DNA from: a virus
Length of the DNA stretch: 28,731 nucleotides
IMG/VR virus record: IMGVR_UViG_3300046808_000542
Coordinates: 1-28,731 of that record
Strand: one strand, 5' to 3'
The first letter of the stretch is position 1. Each line of letters starts with the position of its first letter. This document shows, in pieces, positions 5,604-12,175 of this stretch. A program made the translations under genes and the position numbers. Under the pieces are notes generated by a model. The model ran no database searches. It saw nothing but the letters and a program-made list of their open reading frames with translations, and had not been told where the DNA came from.

Positions 5604-7915
5604 CGCACGCCGGGCGCAATATGGTCGTTTATGGCATCTGCATCGCTCAAACGAATGCCGACGACCAAACGACGCCCATCACCGCCCCCTTCACAGCCGA
5701 AGCGCTGACCCAACTGACGCATCAGCCATCGTTGACTCTTCATCTGCGCCGAGCGGTCGCCTTCGTCCTCTGCCCAGTCCTTCCACGCCAAATAAAGCTT
5801 TACTTTGTCGATGTGCGCAGCAGGGTGCAACTCACACCGATCACTCACAAAGCGAGCCACGGCGTCCTCTTCACCGCGGTACTCTGACGTGGCACGGTCG
5901 ACGGCACCGCACGAGCGAAGCCCCTGCTGATACCACATCTGGGCGCCAAGCACCGCCCACTGTAAGATACCTGGCAAATGGCGCTTGAACTCATCCATGA
6001 TGTCGCTGAGATTACGGCGCTTGGCTTCGGGTATCGTCACAGTGAATGGCACAATGCGAAGCCGCCGCCAGATGCCGTCATCGGTCCCGCTGATGCGTGG
6101 CTTGTGGTTGCCACTAATCCAGAGCTTGTGCGTTGGCGTAAATTGGAAAATGTCTTTGTAGAGTTCGCGTGTGGCAATGCGGTCGCCACCGGTGATGCTC
6201 TTCACCAGTGACTCATTCATCTTGCGATTCTCGGGCATCTCTTGGGCAATGGCCAAACGACGCCCAAGCAACCTGCTGAGGTGGGGCGTTGCACCTTCAC
6301 CGCTCCCCGATGTATCAAGCAGCGCCTCTACGTTGGTCGTCACTGCAAATTCTTGCATGAGCATCTCGAGAGCCTTCATAAACGTTGATTTACCATTCTT
6401 TCCAGTGCCGTAGCAAAAGAACAGACAATGCTCGTCCGTGCTACCAGTCAGCGTGTAGCCGACCGCCCGCTGAATGTAGGCAATCAGTTCTTGGTCATTA
6501 TCAAAGATGGTGTCGAGGAAGTCCTGCCATGGCAACGTGCTGGCATTGTCGTCCATGTTGACGGCAATGCACTTGGTGAAATACCACGCCGGATCATGCG
6601 GGCGCACACTGCCATCTTTGAGTGACACCATGCCGTTGCCTACGTTGATGGTGTCGTGGTGCGTATCAAACTGCTCTGATGACACAATGAGGTATGGTTG
6701 TGCTGACACCAGCATGGCGTCAATACGTCCGGTGCTTTGGCTCTTAATCGCCCACTTGGCCACCTCGTTGTCAATGCGTTGATTACCAGTAATGGCATTG
6801 CGGTGCATCGACAGCACGAGGTCGTGTGCCAAGCCTCGAAGCGTTGCGTCATCAATGCGTCGCCAGTGCGTGCCACACCAATGCATCCACGTCTGCCACT
6901 CGGGCACCCATGCCAGCGTCGTGCGGTACGCATCGGCAAAGCGGAGGCCGTTGCCCACGTCGGTGTTCTCATACGGATGCACTTTGGCCACGTTTTCAGA
7001 AGGATCCTTCTGTACTATCTGCGATTCCACCGCTGGCACCACGCTGACGTCATCACTGCGTCGGCGCTTCCACACCTCGAGCGGTGAGCGCTGACCAAAC
7101 GCGATGCCGTCCTCAATTGCACGGTATTCGATGCGTTGTTCGCCTTGGTCAGGAATCAGCAGGTTATAGATGTACTGCGTCGCCGCATCATCGCTCATTG
7201 GGTCATAGCCATGCTGACGAAGCGCAGCGAGTGCACCGCCCATCAGTCGTCCGGCCTTGACCCGGCTGTTGTGGCGGTTGCCTTGCGTCGCATTCTGCAT
7301 GATGCGCTCCACACGGCCCAGCCATGTCAGCCACACCGTTTGCAGATGGTCATCACTCATCGACTCCCGAGCAATGGGCGCGGGCTTCGCCATACGGCGC
7401 TCGCGCTCTGATTCAATGATGTCCTGAATCTCGTTGATGGCGTCGCTGATGTCGTGAATGTCGCTTGGTGCGATGTCGAGCGGATCATCAGTGAATGTGA
7501 AGTAGCGCCCAGTGCTGTATACCTCAATGGCATCGCCGTTGATGGTGTCTTTGATTGACCGCTCCAGTGTGCCGGTGCCGATGATGTGCAGACCGGTGCC
7601 AGATGGTGACACCTCGGTGTAACTTCGTGCCAGTGCCATGACGTGCCGTGCCAGCTTGCTTCGCTCTTGGGCGCCATCAACGTCGGTCAAGCAATCGTCA
7701 AGGTCAATGCCGACAATGCCGTCACCGTTCAGCACAAAGCCAACGCCATGCCACTTATATCGCATCTGCGCTGCCGTCGCTTCGGCGTAGGTTGCCCACG
7801 TCGCTGGGTCCGTGCTTGACGCATTGCGTCCGGTGTAGGGATTCATCGGCGCTTTGTCGGTCGGCGATTTGTAGCCAACCCAACGCCGCTGGGCTTTGAG
7901 GCCGTCGAGGTTCAT
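5591..7915 (-). CDS. primase-helicase (prim-pol N-terminus, D5/SF3 helicase C-terminus)
   Basis: A 774-aa replication protein expected to prime synthesis and unwind DNA at the phage origin. The N-terminal part matches archaeo-eukaryotic-type prim-pol domains: GIDLDD (69-74, metal-binding acidic residues), SPSGTGLHI (103-111) and EVYSTGRYFTF (131-141). After a linker the C-terminal half is a D5/P4-type superfamily 3 helicase: Walker A GTGKNGKST (503-511), a Walker B-like LAIAQEMPE (554-562), sensor segment KLWISGNHKP (597-606) and an arginine motif RRLRIVPF (617-624). The length is normal for such fusions. The ATG overlaps the upstream stop (ATGA) with GAGGTG at good spacing. The stop codon lies in the right arm of a 22-bp inverted repeat. 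Confidence 0.93.
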   Translation of the reverse strand: MNLDGLKAQRRWVGYKSPTDKAPMNPYTGRNASSTDPATWATYAEATAAQMRYKWHGVGFVLNGDGIVGIDLDDCLTDVDGAQERSKLARHVMALARSYTEVSPSGTGLHIIGTGTLERSIKDTINGDAIEVYSTGRYFTFTDDPLDIAPSDIHDISDAINEIQDIIESERERRMAKPAPIARESMSDDHLQTVWLTWLGRVERIMQNATQGNRHNSRVKAGRLMGGALAALRQHGYDPMSDDAATQYIYNLLIPDQGEQRIEYRAIEDGIAFGQRSPLEVWKRRRSDDVSVVPAVESQIVQKDPSENVAKVHPYENTDVGNGLRFADAYRTTLAWVPEWQTWMHWCGTHWRRIDDATLRGLAHDLVLSMHRNAITGNQRIDNEVAKWAIKSQSTGRIDAMLVSAQPYLIVSSEQFDTHHDTINVGNGMVSLKDGSVRPHDPAWYFTKCIAVNMDDNASTLPWQDFLDTIFDNDQELIAYIQRAVGYTLTGSTDEHCLFFCYGTGKNGKSTFMKALEMLMQEFAVTTNVEALLDTSGSGEGATPHLSRLLGRRLAIAQEMPENRKMNESLVKSITGGDRIATRELYKDIFQFTPTHKLWISGNHKPRISGTDDGIWRRLRIVPFTVTIPEAKRRNLSDIMDEFKRHLPGILQWAVLGAQMWYQQGLRSCGAVDRATSEYRGEEDAVARFVSDRCELHPAAHIDKVKLYLAWKDWAEDEGDRSAQMKSQRWLMRQLGQRFGCEGGGDGRRLVVGIRLSDADAINDHIAPGVRIMQ
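6997..7012. repeat. 16-bp BamHI-centred palindrome (copy 1)
   Basis: CAGAAGGATCCTTCTG is a perfect palindrome inside the primase-helicase gene. Its core AAGGATCCTT recurs at 17463-17472 and 22934-22943. Confidence 0.9.
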
Positions 7916-8334
7916 GCCGTCACCTCACGCTGATATTCGTCGTAGGTCATCGCATTGGGTGAAACCTCACGAACCAGTATCATGACATCATCTCTAATTT
8001 CGCTGAATGTATGCAGTGACATTGATGGCACATAGGCGCCATGCCATTTGTCGGTTTGCCAGGTATACACAATGTACTTTGCACGTGGCTTGTGTGATCC
8101 GAACTTCATTGCGTCGTTGAATACAATGATGTGATGCTCATACACCATCATGTCAATGATTGGCATCCACACCTTGGTGACGAAGCGTGCGTAGTGGTTG
8201 AGTGGCGCTGGCGTGTCAAGCATCCATTCACCAGTTGGCCGACTCGTGCGAAATAGTGGCAATACGCGCGACTGCGGTACATGCACATGGCGATATTTCC
8301 ACTTTGTCACATCTGGAATAAATGGTTTTGTCAT
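7912..8334 (-). CDS. hypothetical protein, 140 aa
   Basis: Product not recognised. I start it at 8334 (MTKPFIPDVTKW), where ATG shares a base with the stop of the RHH gene (TGATG) and GGAG lies upstream. The in-frame codon at 8388 would overlap that gene by 55 bases. The protein is aromatic and histidine-rich (KYRHVHVPQSRVLPLF) and has no evident catalytic motif. It is cotranslated between the RHH regulator and the primase-helicase, which hints at a replication-associated or regulatory role, but nothing in the sequence shows this directly. Confidence 0.7.
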   Translation of the reverse strand: MTKPFIPDVTKWKYRHVHVPQSRVLPLFRTSRPTGEWMLDTPAPLNHYARFVTKVWMPIIDMMVYEHHIIVFNDAMKFGSHKPRAKYIVYTWQTDKWHGAYVPSMSLHTFSEIRDDVMILVREVSPNAMTYDEYQREVTA

Positions 8335-8519
8335 CACTCCGCTCCCTTCTTTGCCTTGGCCTTGGTCGCCTTGCTGAGCATCTGACAAATCAGCGCATTA
8401 CGGCTGATGCCCTTGGCGTCGGCCATGCGGTTGAGCGCCTCGATGATGTCGACCGGTGCCAGAATCGTCAATCGGTCTTTGCGGTTGACGATAGCTTGGT
8501 CTTTGCGTAAACGTGGCAT
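8334..8519 (-). CDS. ribbon-helix-helix DNA-binding protein
   Basis: A 61-aa protein of CopG/Arc type: a basic N-terminus, a beta strand (RLTILAPVD, about 16-24), then two helices (DIIEALNRMADAKG and SRNALICQMLSKA), ending in a lysine-rich tail. Such proteins dimerise and bind inverted or direct repeats, often in their own promoter. It is the first gene after a terminator and promoter, and its start has GGAGG four bases upstream. The promoter region holds nested inverted repeats (8538-8575) well placed for autoregulation of the primase operon. That regulatory link is inference. Confidence 0.85.
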   Translation of the reverse strand: MPRLRKDQAIVNRKDRLTILAPVDIIEALNRMADAKGISRNALICQMLSKATKAKAKKGAE

Positions 8520-8537
8520 ATTTCCTCCGTGTGAATA

Positions 8538-8575
8538 ATTCCTATTATATCATACCATCACTAGGAATGATATAA
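8538..8575 (-). promoter_or_regulatory. promoter -10 with nested inverted-repeat operator
   Basis: On the minus strand a perfect TATAAT (complement of 8544-8549) lies upstream of the RHH gene, without a good -35. It is embedded in two dyads: ATTCCTA/TAGGAAT (8538-8544, 8562-8568) and TTATATCAT/ATGATATAA (8545-8553, 8567-8575). A weak -35 with operators over the -10 suggests a regulated promoter. Confidence 0.65.
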
Positions 8576-8602
8576 CCCCGCCCGATCATCGCTCGAGCGG
8601 GG
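8576..8602 (-). terminator. intrinsic terminator after the SSB-like gene
   Basis: CCCCGCCCGA (8576-8585) pairs with TCGAGCGGGG (8593-8602) around a seven-base loop, a 10-bp stem with one C-A mismatch. On the minus strand it follows the stop of the 8616-9488 gene and is followed by TTATATCATT, a moderate U-rich tail. Confidence 0.65.
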
Positions 8603-8615
8603 CTGTCATCATTAC

Positions 8616-9488
8616 TTAGAACGGTGAAGCCTCATCCTCTATCGGCTCCACTACATTCCGCACCGCTGGGGGCGCTACAGGGGCACTGACGGGCGCCGTG
8701 GCAAAGTCGTCGCGGACTTCGTCTGCCCACGCCTTGCTCTCCTCATACACCGCTTGGAACAGCTCTTGCTTATCGCGCCCCACGAAGGTACGGACGATGT
8801 CAGCGCGTTGCATGCCATCAATCTTATCCATGAGCTCGGGCATCACCACGTACGCCTTGCTTGAGCCAGCGCCAACCTCCGTCGTCTTAATCCGGCCTTT
8901 GGCGTCGCGCGGTGCCTTGATGCCAACCCAGAAGCTGTAGTGCGGAATCGCTGACGTGCTCGTCGCCTTGGCGATGCCCAGCGCAGCATTGACGTACTGA
9001 TACACGATGCCACCAGGTGAGCGCCGTGTCGGACGGCGGAAGAGGTGGCTTCCGACCATGCCCTTGGCTTGCAGGACGATGGGCTCGTCAAGGCCTTTTA
9101 CCATCGCCAGCACCTGCACGGTGCTCCGTACACTGCGGTACAAGTTTGGGTCAAAGCCCCGCTGACTCAAAAACGTTTTGCCACTGATGGCGTCGAGGTA
9201 GTGGGGGATGTACCGTGACGTGTCATCAGTGCAGTTCATCACCCAAAACTCACGGCGCCGAATCGGCACCATCTCAATGTCGTTGGCCTCGTGGCCAACC
9301 TCGCCGTCGAAGCGCTCAACCTTGACCCACGGCTCGGGCATCGCCTCGAAGCTGGCCGTGTGCCATGCGCCGACGTCGGCAGCTGGGCGACGGGTGGTGC
9401 TCAGCCAATATGCCGATGCGTAGGTGTACTCACTACCCTCGTCCTCTGGTGTGTACCCAGCCAACCCGAAATCAAAATCGTTGCTCAT
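8616..9488 (-). CDS. putative single-stranded DNA-binding protein
   Basis: A 290-aa protein. Its last residues (EPIEDEASPF) form an acidic tail ending in Pro-Phe, as in bacterial and phage SSBs (typically DDDIPF), where the tail recruits replication proteins. It is preceded by an Ala/Pro/Val-rich linker (TAPVSAPVAPPAVR), also typical. The body (about 35-245) is a mixed alpha/beta domain I cannot assign to a named fold. I start at 9488 (MSNDFDFGLAGYTPEDEG), which has AAGGAG upstream; the in-frame codon at 9518 lacks one. It is the last gene of its transcript, directly before a terminator and upstream of the primase operon. The assignment rests on tail and context, so another DNA-binding replication or recombination protein is possible. 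Confidence 0.55.
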   Translation of the reverse strand: MSNDFDFGLAGYTPEDEGSEYTYASAYWLSTTRRPAADVGAWHTASFEAMPEPWVKVERFDGEVGHEANDIEMVPIRRREFWVMNCTDDTSRYIPHYLDAISGKTFLSQRGFDPNLYRSVRSTVQVLAMVKGLDEPIVLQAKGMVGSHLFRRPTRRSPGGIVYQYVNAALGIAKATSTSAIPHYSFWVGIKAPRDAKGRIKTTEVGAGSSKAYVVMPELMDKIDGMQRADIVRTFVGRDKQELFQAVYEESKAWADEVRDDFATAPVSAPVAPPAVRNVVEPIEDEASPF

Positions 9489-9762
9489 CGCTCTGCTCCT
9501 TAACGCCAAACTTGGCACGCAATATTTCCATCTCGTGTCGGCTTACAACTTCAAATGCACTATCAATAGCCTTAAGCGTATCCTTGAAATTCTCGCGTTT
9601 TTGGCTGAGGTGCGATCGTGCGTGCTGAATCAACTCATATTCTGATTCTGCGTAAATTGTTGCAATCACCTCCCTCGTCTCGCCGTCGTAGTCCATAGCA
9701 AAAATCATCATCGCCCATAGGCCTCGCTCGCTGATTTGCAAAACCTTGATTTCCGCCTTCAC
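9472..9762 (-). CDS. hypothetical protein, 96 aa
   Basis: Product not recognised. It starts at a GTG (9762) that overlaps the upstream stop by four bases (GTGA), with GGGAGGG about eight bases before it. The N-terminal half looks beta-rich (IKVLQISERGLWAMMIFAMD) and the C-terminal half is a long charged helix (about 43-85) that could form a coiled coil. Base composition is more AT-rich than the surroundings. It overlaps the SSB-like gene by 17 bases, so the two may be translated together. Confidence 0.7.
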   Translation of the reverse strand: MKAEIKVLQISERGLWAMMIFAMDYDGETREVIATIYAESEYELIQHARSHLSQKRENFKDTLKAIDSAFEVVSRHEMEILRAKFGVKEQSDEQRF

Positions 9763-9944
9763 TTCTGCCCTCCCTTCATAAATTCCACTGCCGCATCCCA
9801 GCCCTCAGCATAACCCTCTTGCCGTGCGTCCGTCATCATCTCATGATGCCACCACGCCTGGCGTTGCGCCTCCCGGTGCCACGTGATGATGATCGTCACC
9901 ACCACGCCGGCACCGAGTAAAACCACTGCGATCAACTCTGCCAT
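9759..9944 (-). CDS. small membrane protein, 61 aa
   Basis: One N-terminal transmembrane helix (about residues 2-21, AELIAVVLLGAGVVVTIIIT) is followed by a basic, Trp/His-rich cytoplasmic part (HREAQRQAWWHHEMM). Its end, EGYAEGWDAAVEFMKGG, resembles the repeated G-x-x-x-G-x-x-A pattern of small phage membrane-anchored helices. I start at 9944, with GGGAGG at good spacing, and not at the in-frame codon at 10007, which lies inside the upstream gene. The role is unknown; it is one of three tiny membrane proteins in the early region. Confidence 0.7.
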   Translation of the reverse strand: MAELIAVVLLGAGVVVTIIITWHREAQRQAWWHHEMMTDARQEGYAEGWDAAVEFMKGGQK

Positions 9945-9945
9945 C

Positions 9946-10335
9946 TCAGTCCTCCCACATCGGTATTTGATACAATGCCAAAACCTCTTGCTCATGCGCA
10001 TACTCATGTTCGCTCGTCTGTGGACTCAGTATCGCACCAGCCGCCGCTTTCTCCTCGTCGTACCGCTGCTTCATCGTCGCAACCATGCTGTCATGCCAGC
10101 GTGGCTGTGCGTCGCGCGCCTCCTGCATCGTGCGAAACTTCTGCGCCATGTAGGCGACGACATAGGTCGACGTTGCCGAATCACACCATGCAGACATCAC
10201 AAACATGCCGTCATCAACTCGCTCAATCGTGAAGTGAAATGCGCTTGGATAGTGGTCAAACTGACCAACGTACTCACCCTCGATTTTGTAGAAGTAGCGC
10301 ATGTACTCCGACTGCTGCCACGCTGGTTTCATCAT
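9946..10335 (-). CDS. hypothetical protein, 129 aa
   Basis: Product not recognised. It has a beta-rich N-terminal half (YFYKIEGEYVGQF, then AFHFTIERVDDGMFVMSAW) and a long charged helical segment (about 66-97) with a glutamate-rich end. Two ATG codons lie at 10335 and 10332; GAGGTTGAG upstream suits either. The gene ends two bases before the next small membrane protein gene. No motif suggests an activity. Confidence 0.7.
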   Translation of the reverse strand: MMKPAWQQSEYMRYFYKIEGEYVGQFDHYPSAFHFTIERVDDGMFVMSAWCDSATSTYVVAYMAQKFRTMQEARDAQPRWHDSMVATMKQRYDEEKAAAGAILSPQTSEHEYAHEQEVLALYQIPMWED

Positions 10336-10342
10336 CTCAACC

Positions 10343-10675
10343 TCACTTCGCCATCGTAATGCGCAGACTACCCTTGCGCTTGGTCGATTTCTTACAGCTC
10401 AAAATCCGCTTGGCCGTGTGAATTTCGCCGTCCTCAACCATGATATTAATCAGCTGGTCTAGCGCCTTGGTGTCGTAGCTGTGACTCTCACTGTCTGGCG
10501 TCATCATCGCAACGCCCACACCCATCACCTCAACCTTACCACCCAGCTCTTGCACAATCTGGGCAATGCGCTCGCGCTTCTCGTCGCGCGTGTACTCAAT
10601 GGCCTTGACCTCGCTGTCGATTTCGCCGAGGTCGCGCATCAGTGCTGCAAGCTCTGTCATCATGTCGTTACTCAT
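10343..10675 (-). CDS. hypothetical coiled-coil protein, 110 aa
   Basis: Starts at 10675 (MSNDMMTELAALM), with AAGGAG eight bases upstream; a longer reading from 10705 has no ribosome-binding site. Residues about 5-45 form a charged heptad-like helix (LAALMRDLGEIDSEVKAIEY...), followed by a possible beta hairpin (GGKVEVMGVGVAMMTPD), a second helix (ALDQLINIMVEDG) and a basic C-terminus (CKKSTKRKGSLRI). The architecture recalls small phage coiled-coil, Gam-like or nucleoid-binding proteins, but I cannot assign it. It overlaps the upstream gene by eight bases. Confidence 0.7.
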   Translation of the reverse strand: MSNDMMTELAALMRDLGEIDSEVKAIEYTRDEKRERIAQIVQELGGKVEVMGVGVAMMTPDSESHSYDTKALDQLINIMVEDGEIHTAKRILSCKKSTKRKGSLRITMAK

Positions 10676-10850
10676 CGCTGTGCTCCTTGACCAGCAACTC
10701 CGCACCCTGCAACGTCGCCGCCGTCAGGCTGATGTGCCGACCACACTGGATGATGTCTACCAGGTACTTGCCACCCTCACTCAGCCAAATCCACCATGCC
10801 AGGCGTTTGGGGAAATTCTTTCCCGACTTTAGCAACCGTGTCTTACCCAT
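10668..10850 (-). CDS. hypothetical protein, 60 aa
   Basis: Product not recognised. The start at 10850 (MGKTRLLKSGKNFPK) is supported by GGAGGAG five bases upstream; a longer frame from 10886 would begin inside the hairpin region. The protein has a basic N-terminus, an aromatic centre (LAWWIWLSEGGKYLV) and an acidic end (VKEHSDE). It is the first gene after the tandem hairpins at 10874-10917, so its translation may be affected by them. Confidence 0.7.
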   Translation of the reverse strand: MGKTRLLKSGKNFPKRLAWWIWLSEGGKYLVDIIQCGRHISLTAATLQGAELLVKEHSDE

Positions 10851-10873
10851 CGTCTCCTCCTTCGACTCATCAG

Positions 10874-10917
10874 TGCCGGACCTCACCGGCAGACAGTGTG
10901 CGATCGAGACCGCACAC
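10874..10917. other. two tandem hairpins in a short intergenic gap
   Basis: TGCCGG/CCGGCA (10874-10879, 10886-10891) forms a 6-bp stem with a 6-base loop, and GTGTGCG/CGCACAC (10896-10902, 10911-10917) a 7-bp stem with an 8-base loop. They sit between two genes of one transcript and lack a U-run. RNA processing, stabilisation or partial attenuation are possible roles. Confidence 0.65.
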
Positions 10918-10931
10918 CGTTTCGTCGTCGC

Positions 10932-11036
10932 CTACTTGCGCTTGAACCAGCGCTCAATCACCACATAGCCGTAGGTCATCAGCGCCCACACCAGCGTCCC
11001 ACCAAGGTACAGCCAAAACTCGCTATAGTCGTACAT
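10932..11036 (-). CDS. tiny membrane protein, 34 aa
   Basis: A 34-codon gene starting at 11036 with GGAGGGG six bases upstream, a stronger ribosome-binding site than most of its neighbours have. The longer frame up to 11174 is out-of-frame-like sequence inside the upstream gene. The product is one aromatic transmembrane helix (about 7-28, FWLYLGGTLVWALMTYGYVV) followed by a basic tail (ERWFKRK), so the C-terminus should face the cytoplasm. The stop of the upstream gene lies directly before it. The function is unknown; such peptides in phages may modify the host membrane, but nothing here shows it. Confidence 0.65.
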   Translation of the reverse strand: MYDYSEFWLYLGGTLVWALMTYGYVVIERWFKRK

Positions 11037-11037
11037 G

Positions 11038-11340
11038 CTACCCCTCCATCTTGATGCCACGCCACCCTGCCCATTGACCGGCAAGGCGCAAGCACCGCTC
11101 TTCACTGCCCCAGGTCGATGTACTGCCGTAGCTCGTCGACGTGCACTGCACTGCCCACACGTTGGGACGCTCATTCCACAGCGTCACCATGCGCCGGTCG
11201 TTACCCTCTGCCCAGTGCGCCACGTAGGCGAGGCGGGGGCGGTCAGCGTCGCCGACCACTCGGCGCATCAGCATGATCGGCTCGGCGCTCTCAACCTCTT
11301 CGGTGCTCGGTACTGGCTGGTCCCATCGTAAACGCGTCAT
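11038..11340 (-). CDS. hypothetical protein, 100 aa
   Basis: Product not recognised. It begins at 11340 (MTRLRWDQPVPSTEEV) with AAGGAG eight bases upstream; the longer frame from 11376 intrudes on the previous gene. The protein is rich in Trp and Arg with alternating polar and hydrophobic residues in the middle (MVTLWNERPNVWAVQCTST), suggesting a small beta-rich domain. Two cysteines (in VQCTS and ERCLR) are not arranged as a zinc site. It lies between an RHH gene and the 34-aa membrane protein gene. Confidence 0.65.
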   Translation of the reverse strand: MTRLRWDQPVPSTEEVESAEPIMLMRRVVGDADRPRLAYVAHWAEGNDRRMVTLWNERPNVWAVQCTSTSYGSTSTWGSEERCLRLAGQWAGWRGIKMEG

Positions 11341-11344
11341 CTGA

Positions 11345-11530
11345 CTACTCCTTCTCTGCTGCGGGCCGGGTGGCACGCTCCGTATAAATGATGGCTCGGC
11401 GAACGGCGTTGCTCAGCTTGGTGTCCGGGTCATCCTGTTGCCAGCGCTGGATGAGTATCTCCAGCGCTTTGGCCGTGGTGGCGTCGATGCGAACCAGCAC
11501 CGCGCGGTTTTTGGTCTCTTTCATGGCCAT
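11345..11530 (-). CDS. ribbon-helix-helix DNA-binding protein (second copy type)
   Basis: A 61-aa protein with the RHH pattern: beta strand RAVLVRIDAT (about 9-18), helix A (AKALEILIQRWQQDD) and helix B (KLSNAVRRAIIYTERA). It is not closely similar to the RHH protein at 8334-8519, so it is probably an independent regulator. I start at the ATG at 11530 behind AAAGGA; a GTG at 11545 and a second ATG at 11524 are alternatives. It is the second gene after the promoter at 11980-12008, whose palindromes are natural targets for such a dimer (inference). Confidence 0.8.
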   Translation of the reverse strand: MAMKETKNRAVLVRIDATTAKALEILIQRWQQDDPDTKLSNAVRRAIIYTERATRPAAEKE

Positions 11531-11538
11531 CGTCCTTT

Positions 11539-11937
11539 CTACCACACCGTCGCTTTGCCGACGATTTTGCGGGCATCGCCGCAGCGCTTGGTCACGGTGT
11601 AGACCTGCGTGCTGGCATCGTACTCGACGCCGTGCTTGGCGCGGCTCTTGGTCACGGCTTTGATGATGGCACTGCGGACATCGGCGGCCTTGACCTGCTT
11701 CATGCCGACGCCGATTACCTTGATGGTGTAGGTGGCTGGAGCCTCAACCACTGCTTCGACCACTGCTTCGACCACTGCTTCGACCGCTGCTTCGGCCTCC
11801 TCGACCCGTGCCCACGCATCGCGGACAATCTGCCGGCCGCTTGGCCCCTCGAGCTCGCCAGCATCGTACTCAGCCTGAACCATCTCGGCGTACTCACGGA
11901 GCTCGGTTGCGGTCATCTCTGAAAATTGCTTGCTCAT
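11539..11937 (-). CDS. hypothetical protein with Val-Glu-Ala repeat, 132 aa
   Basis: The first gene downstream of the best promoter in the window. I start it at 11937 (MSKQFSEMTATELREYAEM); the frame is open upstream to 12051, but that part spans the promoter and operator. The protein has an acidic helical N-terminal half, then a repeated stretch (EAVVEAVVEAVVEAP) encoded by four 12-bp tandem repeats. The C-terminal half is basic and probably alpha/beta (TYTIKVIGVGMKQVKAADV...SAIIKAVTKSRAKHG). Acid helix plus basic domain suggests a nucleic-acid-associated protein, but no family is recognised. The repeat length may vary between strains by slippage. Confidence 0.75.
   Translation of the reverse strand: MSKQFSEMTATELREYAEMVQAEYDAGELEGPSGRQIVRDAWARVEEAEAAVEAVVEAVVEAVVEAPATYTIKVIGVGMKQVKAADVRSAIIKAVTKSRAKHGVEYDASTQVYTVTKRCGDARKIVGKATVW
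11747..11794. repeat. four tandem 12-bp repeats
   Basis: ACCACTGCTTCG occurs three times exactly (11747-11782) and once with one change (ACCGCTGCTTCG, 11783-11794). It is in frame and encodes a V/A-E-A-V helix repeat. Confidence 0.9.
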
Positions 11938-11979
11938 CGTCTCTGTCCTCTCGTCTCGTCTATCGAACCCTATGAACAT

Positions 11980-12008
11980 AGTATATATCACATGATATAC
12001 AATGTCAA
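11980..12008 (-). promoter_or_regulatory. strong sigma70-type promoter for the early small-gene operon
   Basis: On the minus strand TTGACA (complement of 12003-12008) and TATACT (complement of 11980-11985) are separated by exactly 17 bases, the best promoter match in the window. Transcription would start near 11973 and read the gene beginning at 11937. A second short palindrome, CTATG-AA-CATAG (11970-11981), overlaps the expected start site. Confidence 0.85.
11984..11999. promoter_or_regulatory. palindromic operator over the -10/spacer
   Basis: TATATCA-CA-TGATATA is a perfect 7+2+7 palindrome overlapping the -10 element and the spacer of the promoter. The same half-site occurs in the 8545-8575 dyad and once at 12286-12292. 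Confidence 0.7.
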
Positions 12009-12112
12009 GCACTTTTTGGACCAATTTTGCGCCAATTTCAAAACTCGTCAAAATCTGCTACAATATCTTCGTAACGCTCGCTGACCTGTTTTAGCGGGGG
12101 TAACTAAATGCG

Positions 12113-12160
12113 GCACTGCGACCCCAGCGTATGAGACATGAGCGCTAGGGGTCGCGGTGT
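12113..12160. other. long RNA hairpin in non-coding region
   Basis: GCGACCCC (12118-12125) pairs with GGGGTCGC (12148-12155). The stem extends outward with some G-U pairs to 12113/12160 and inward through AGCG/CGCT and ATG/CAT with small bulges. There is no U-run on either side. A structured RNA or a regulatory hairpin is possible. Confidence 0.65.
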
Positions 12161-12175
12161 GCTTGGCGCAATAAA

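Noticed and set aside
9883-10359. Long plus-strand open frames such as 9883-10359 and others over 100 codons
   Set aside because: They lie opposite strongly supported minus-strand genes, have Arg/His/Pro-rich shadow composition and no ribosome-binding sites. No plus-strand gene is convincing anywhere in the window.
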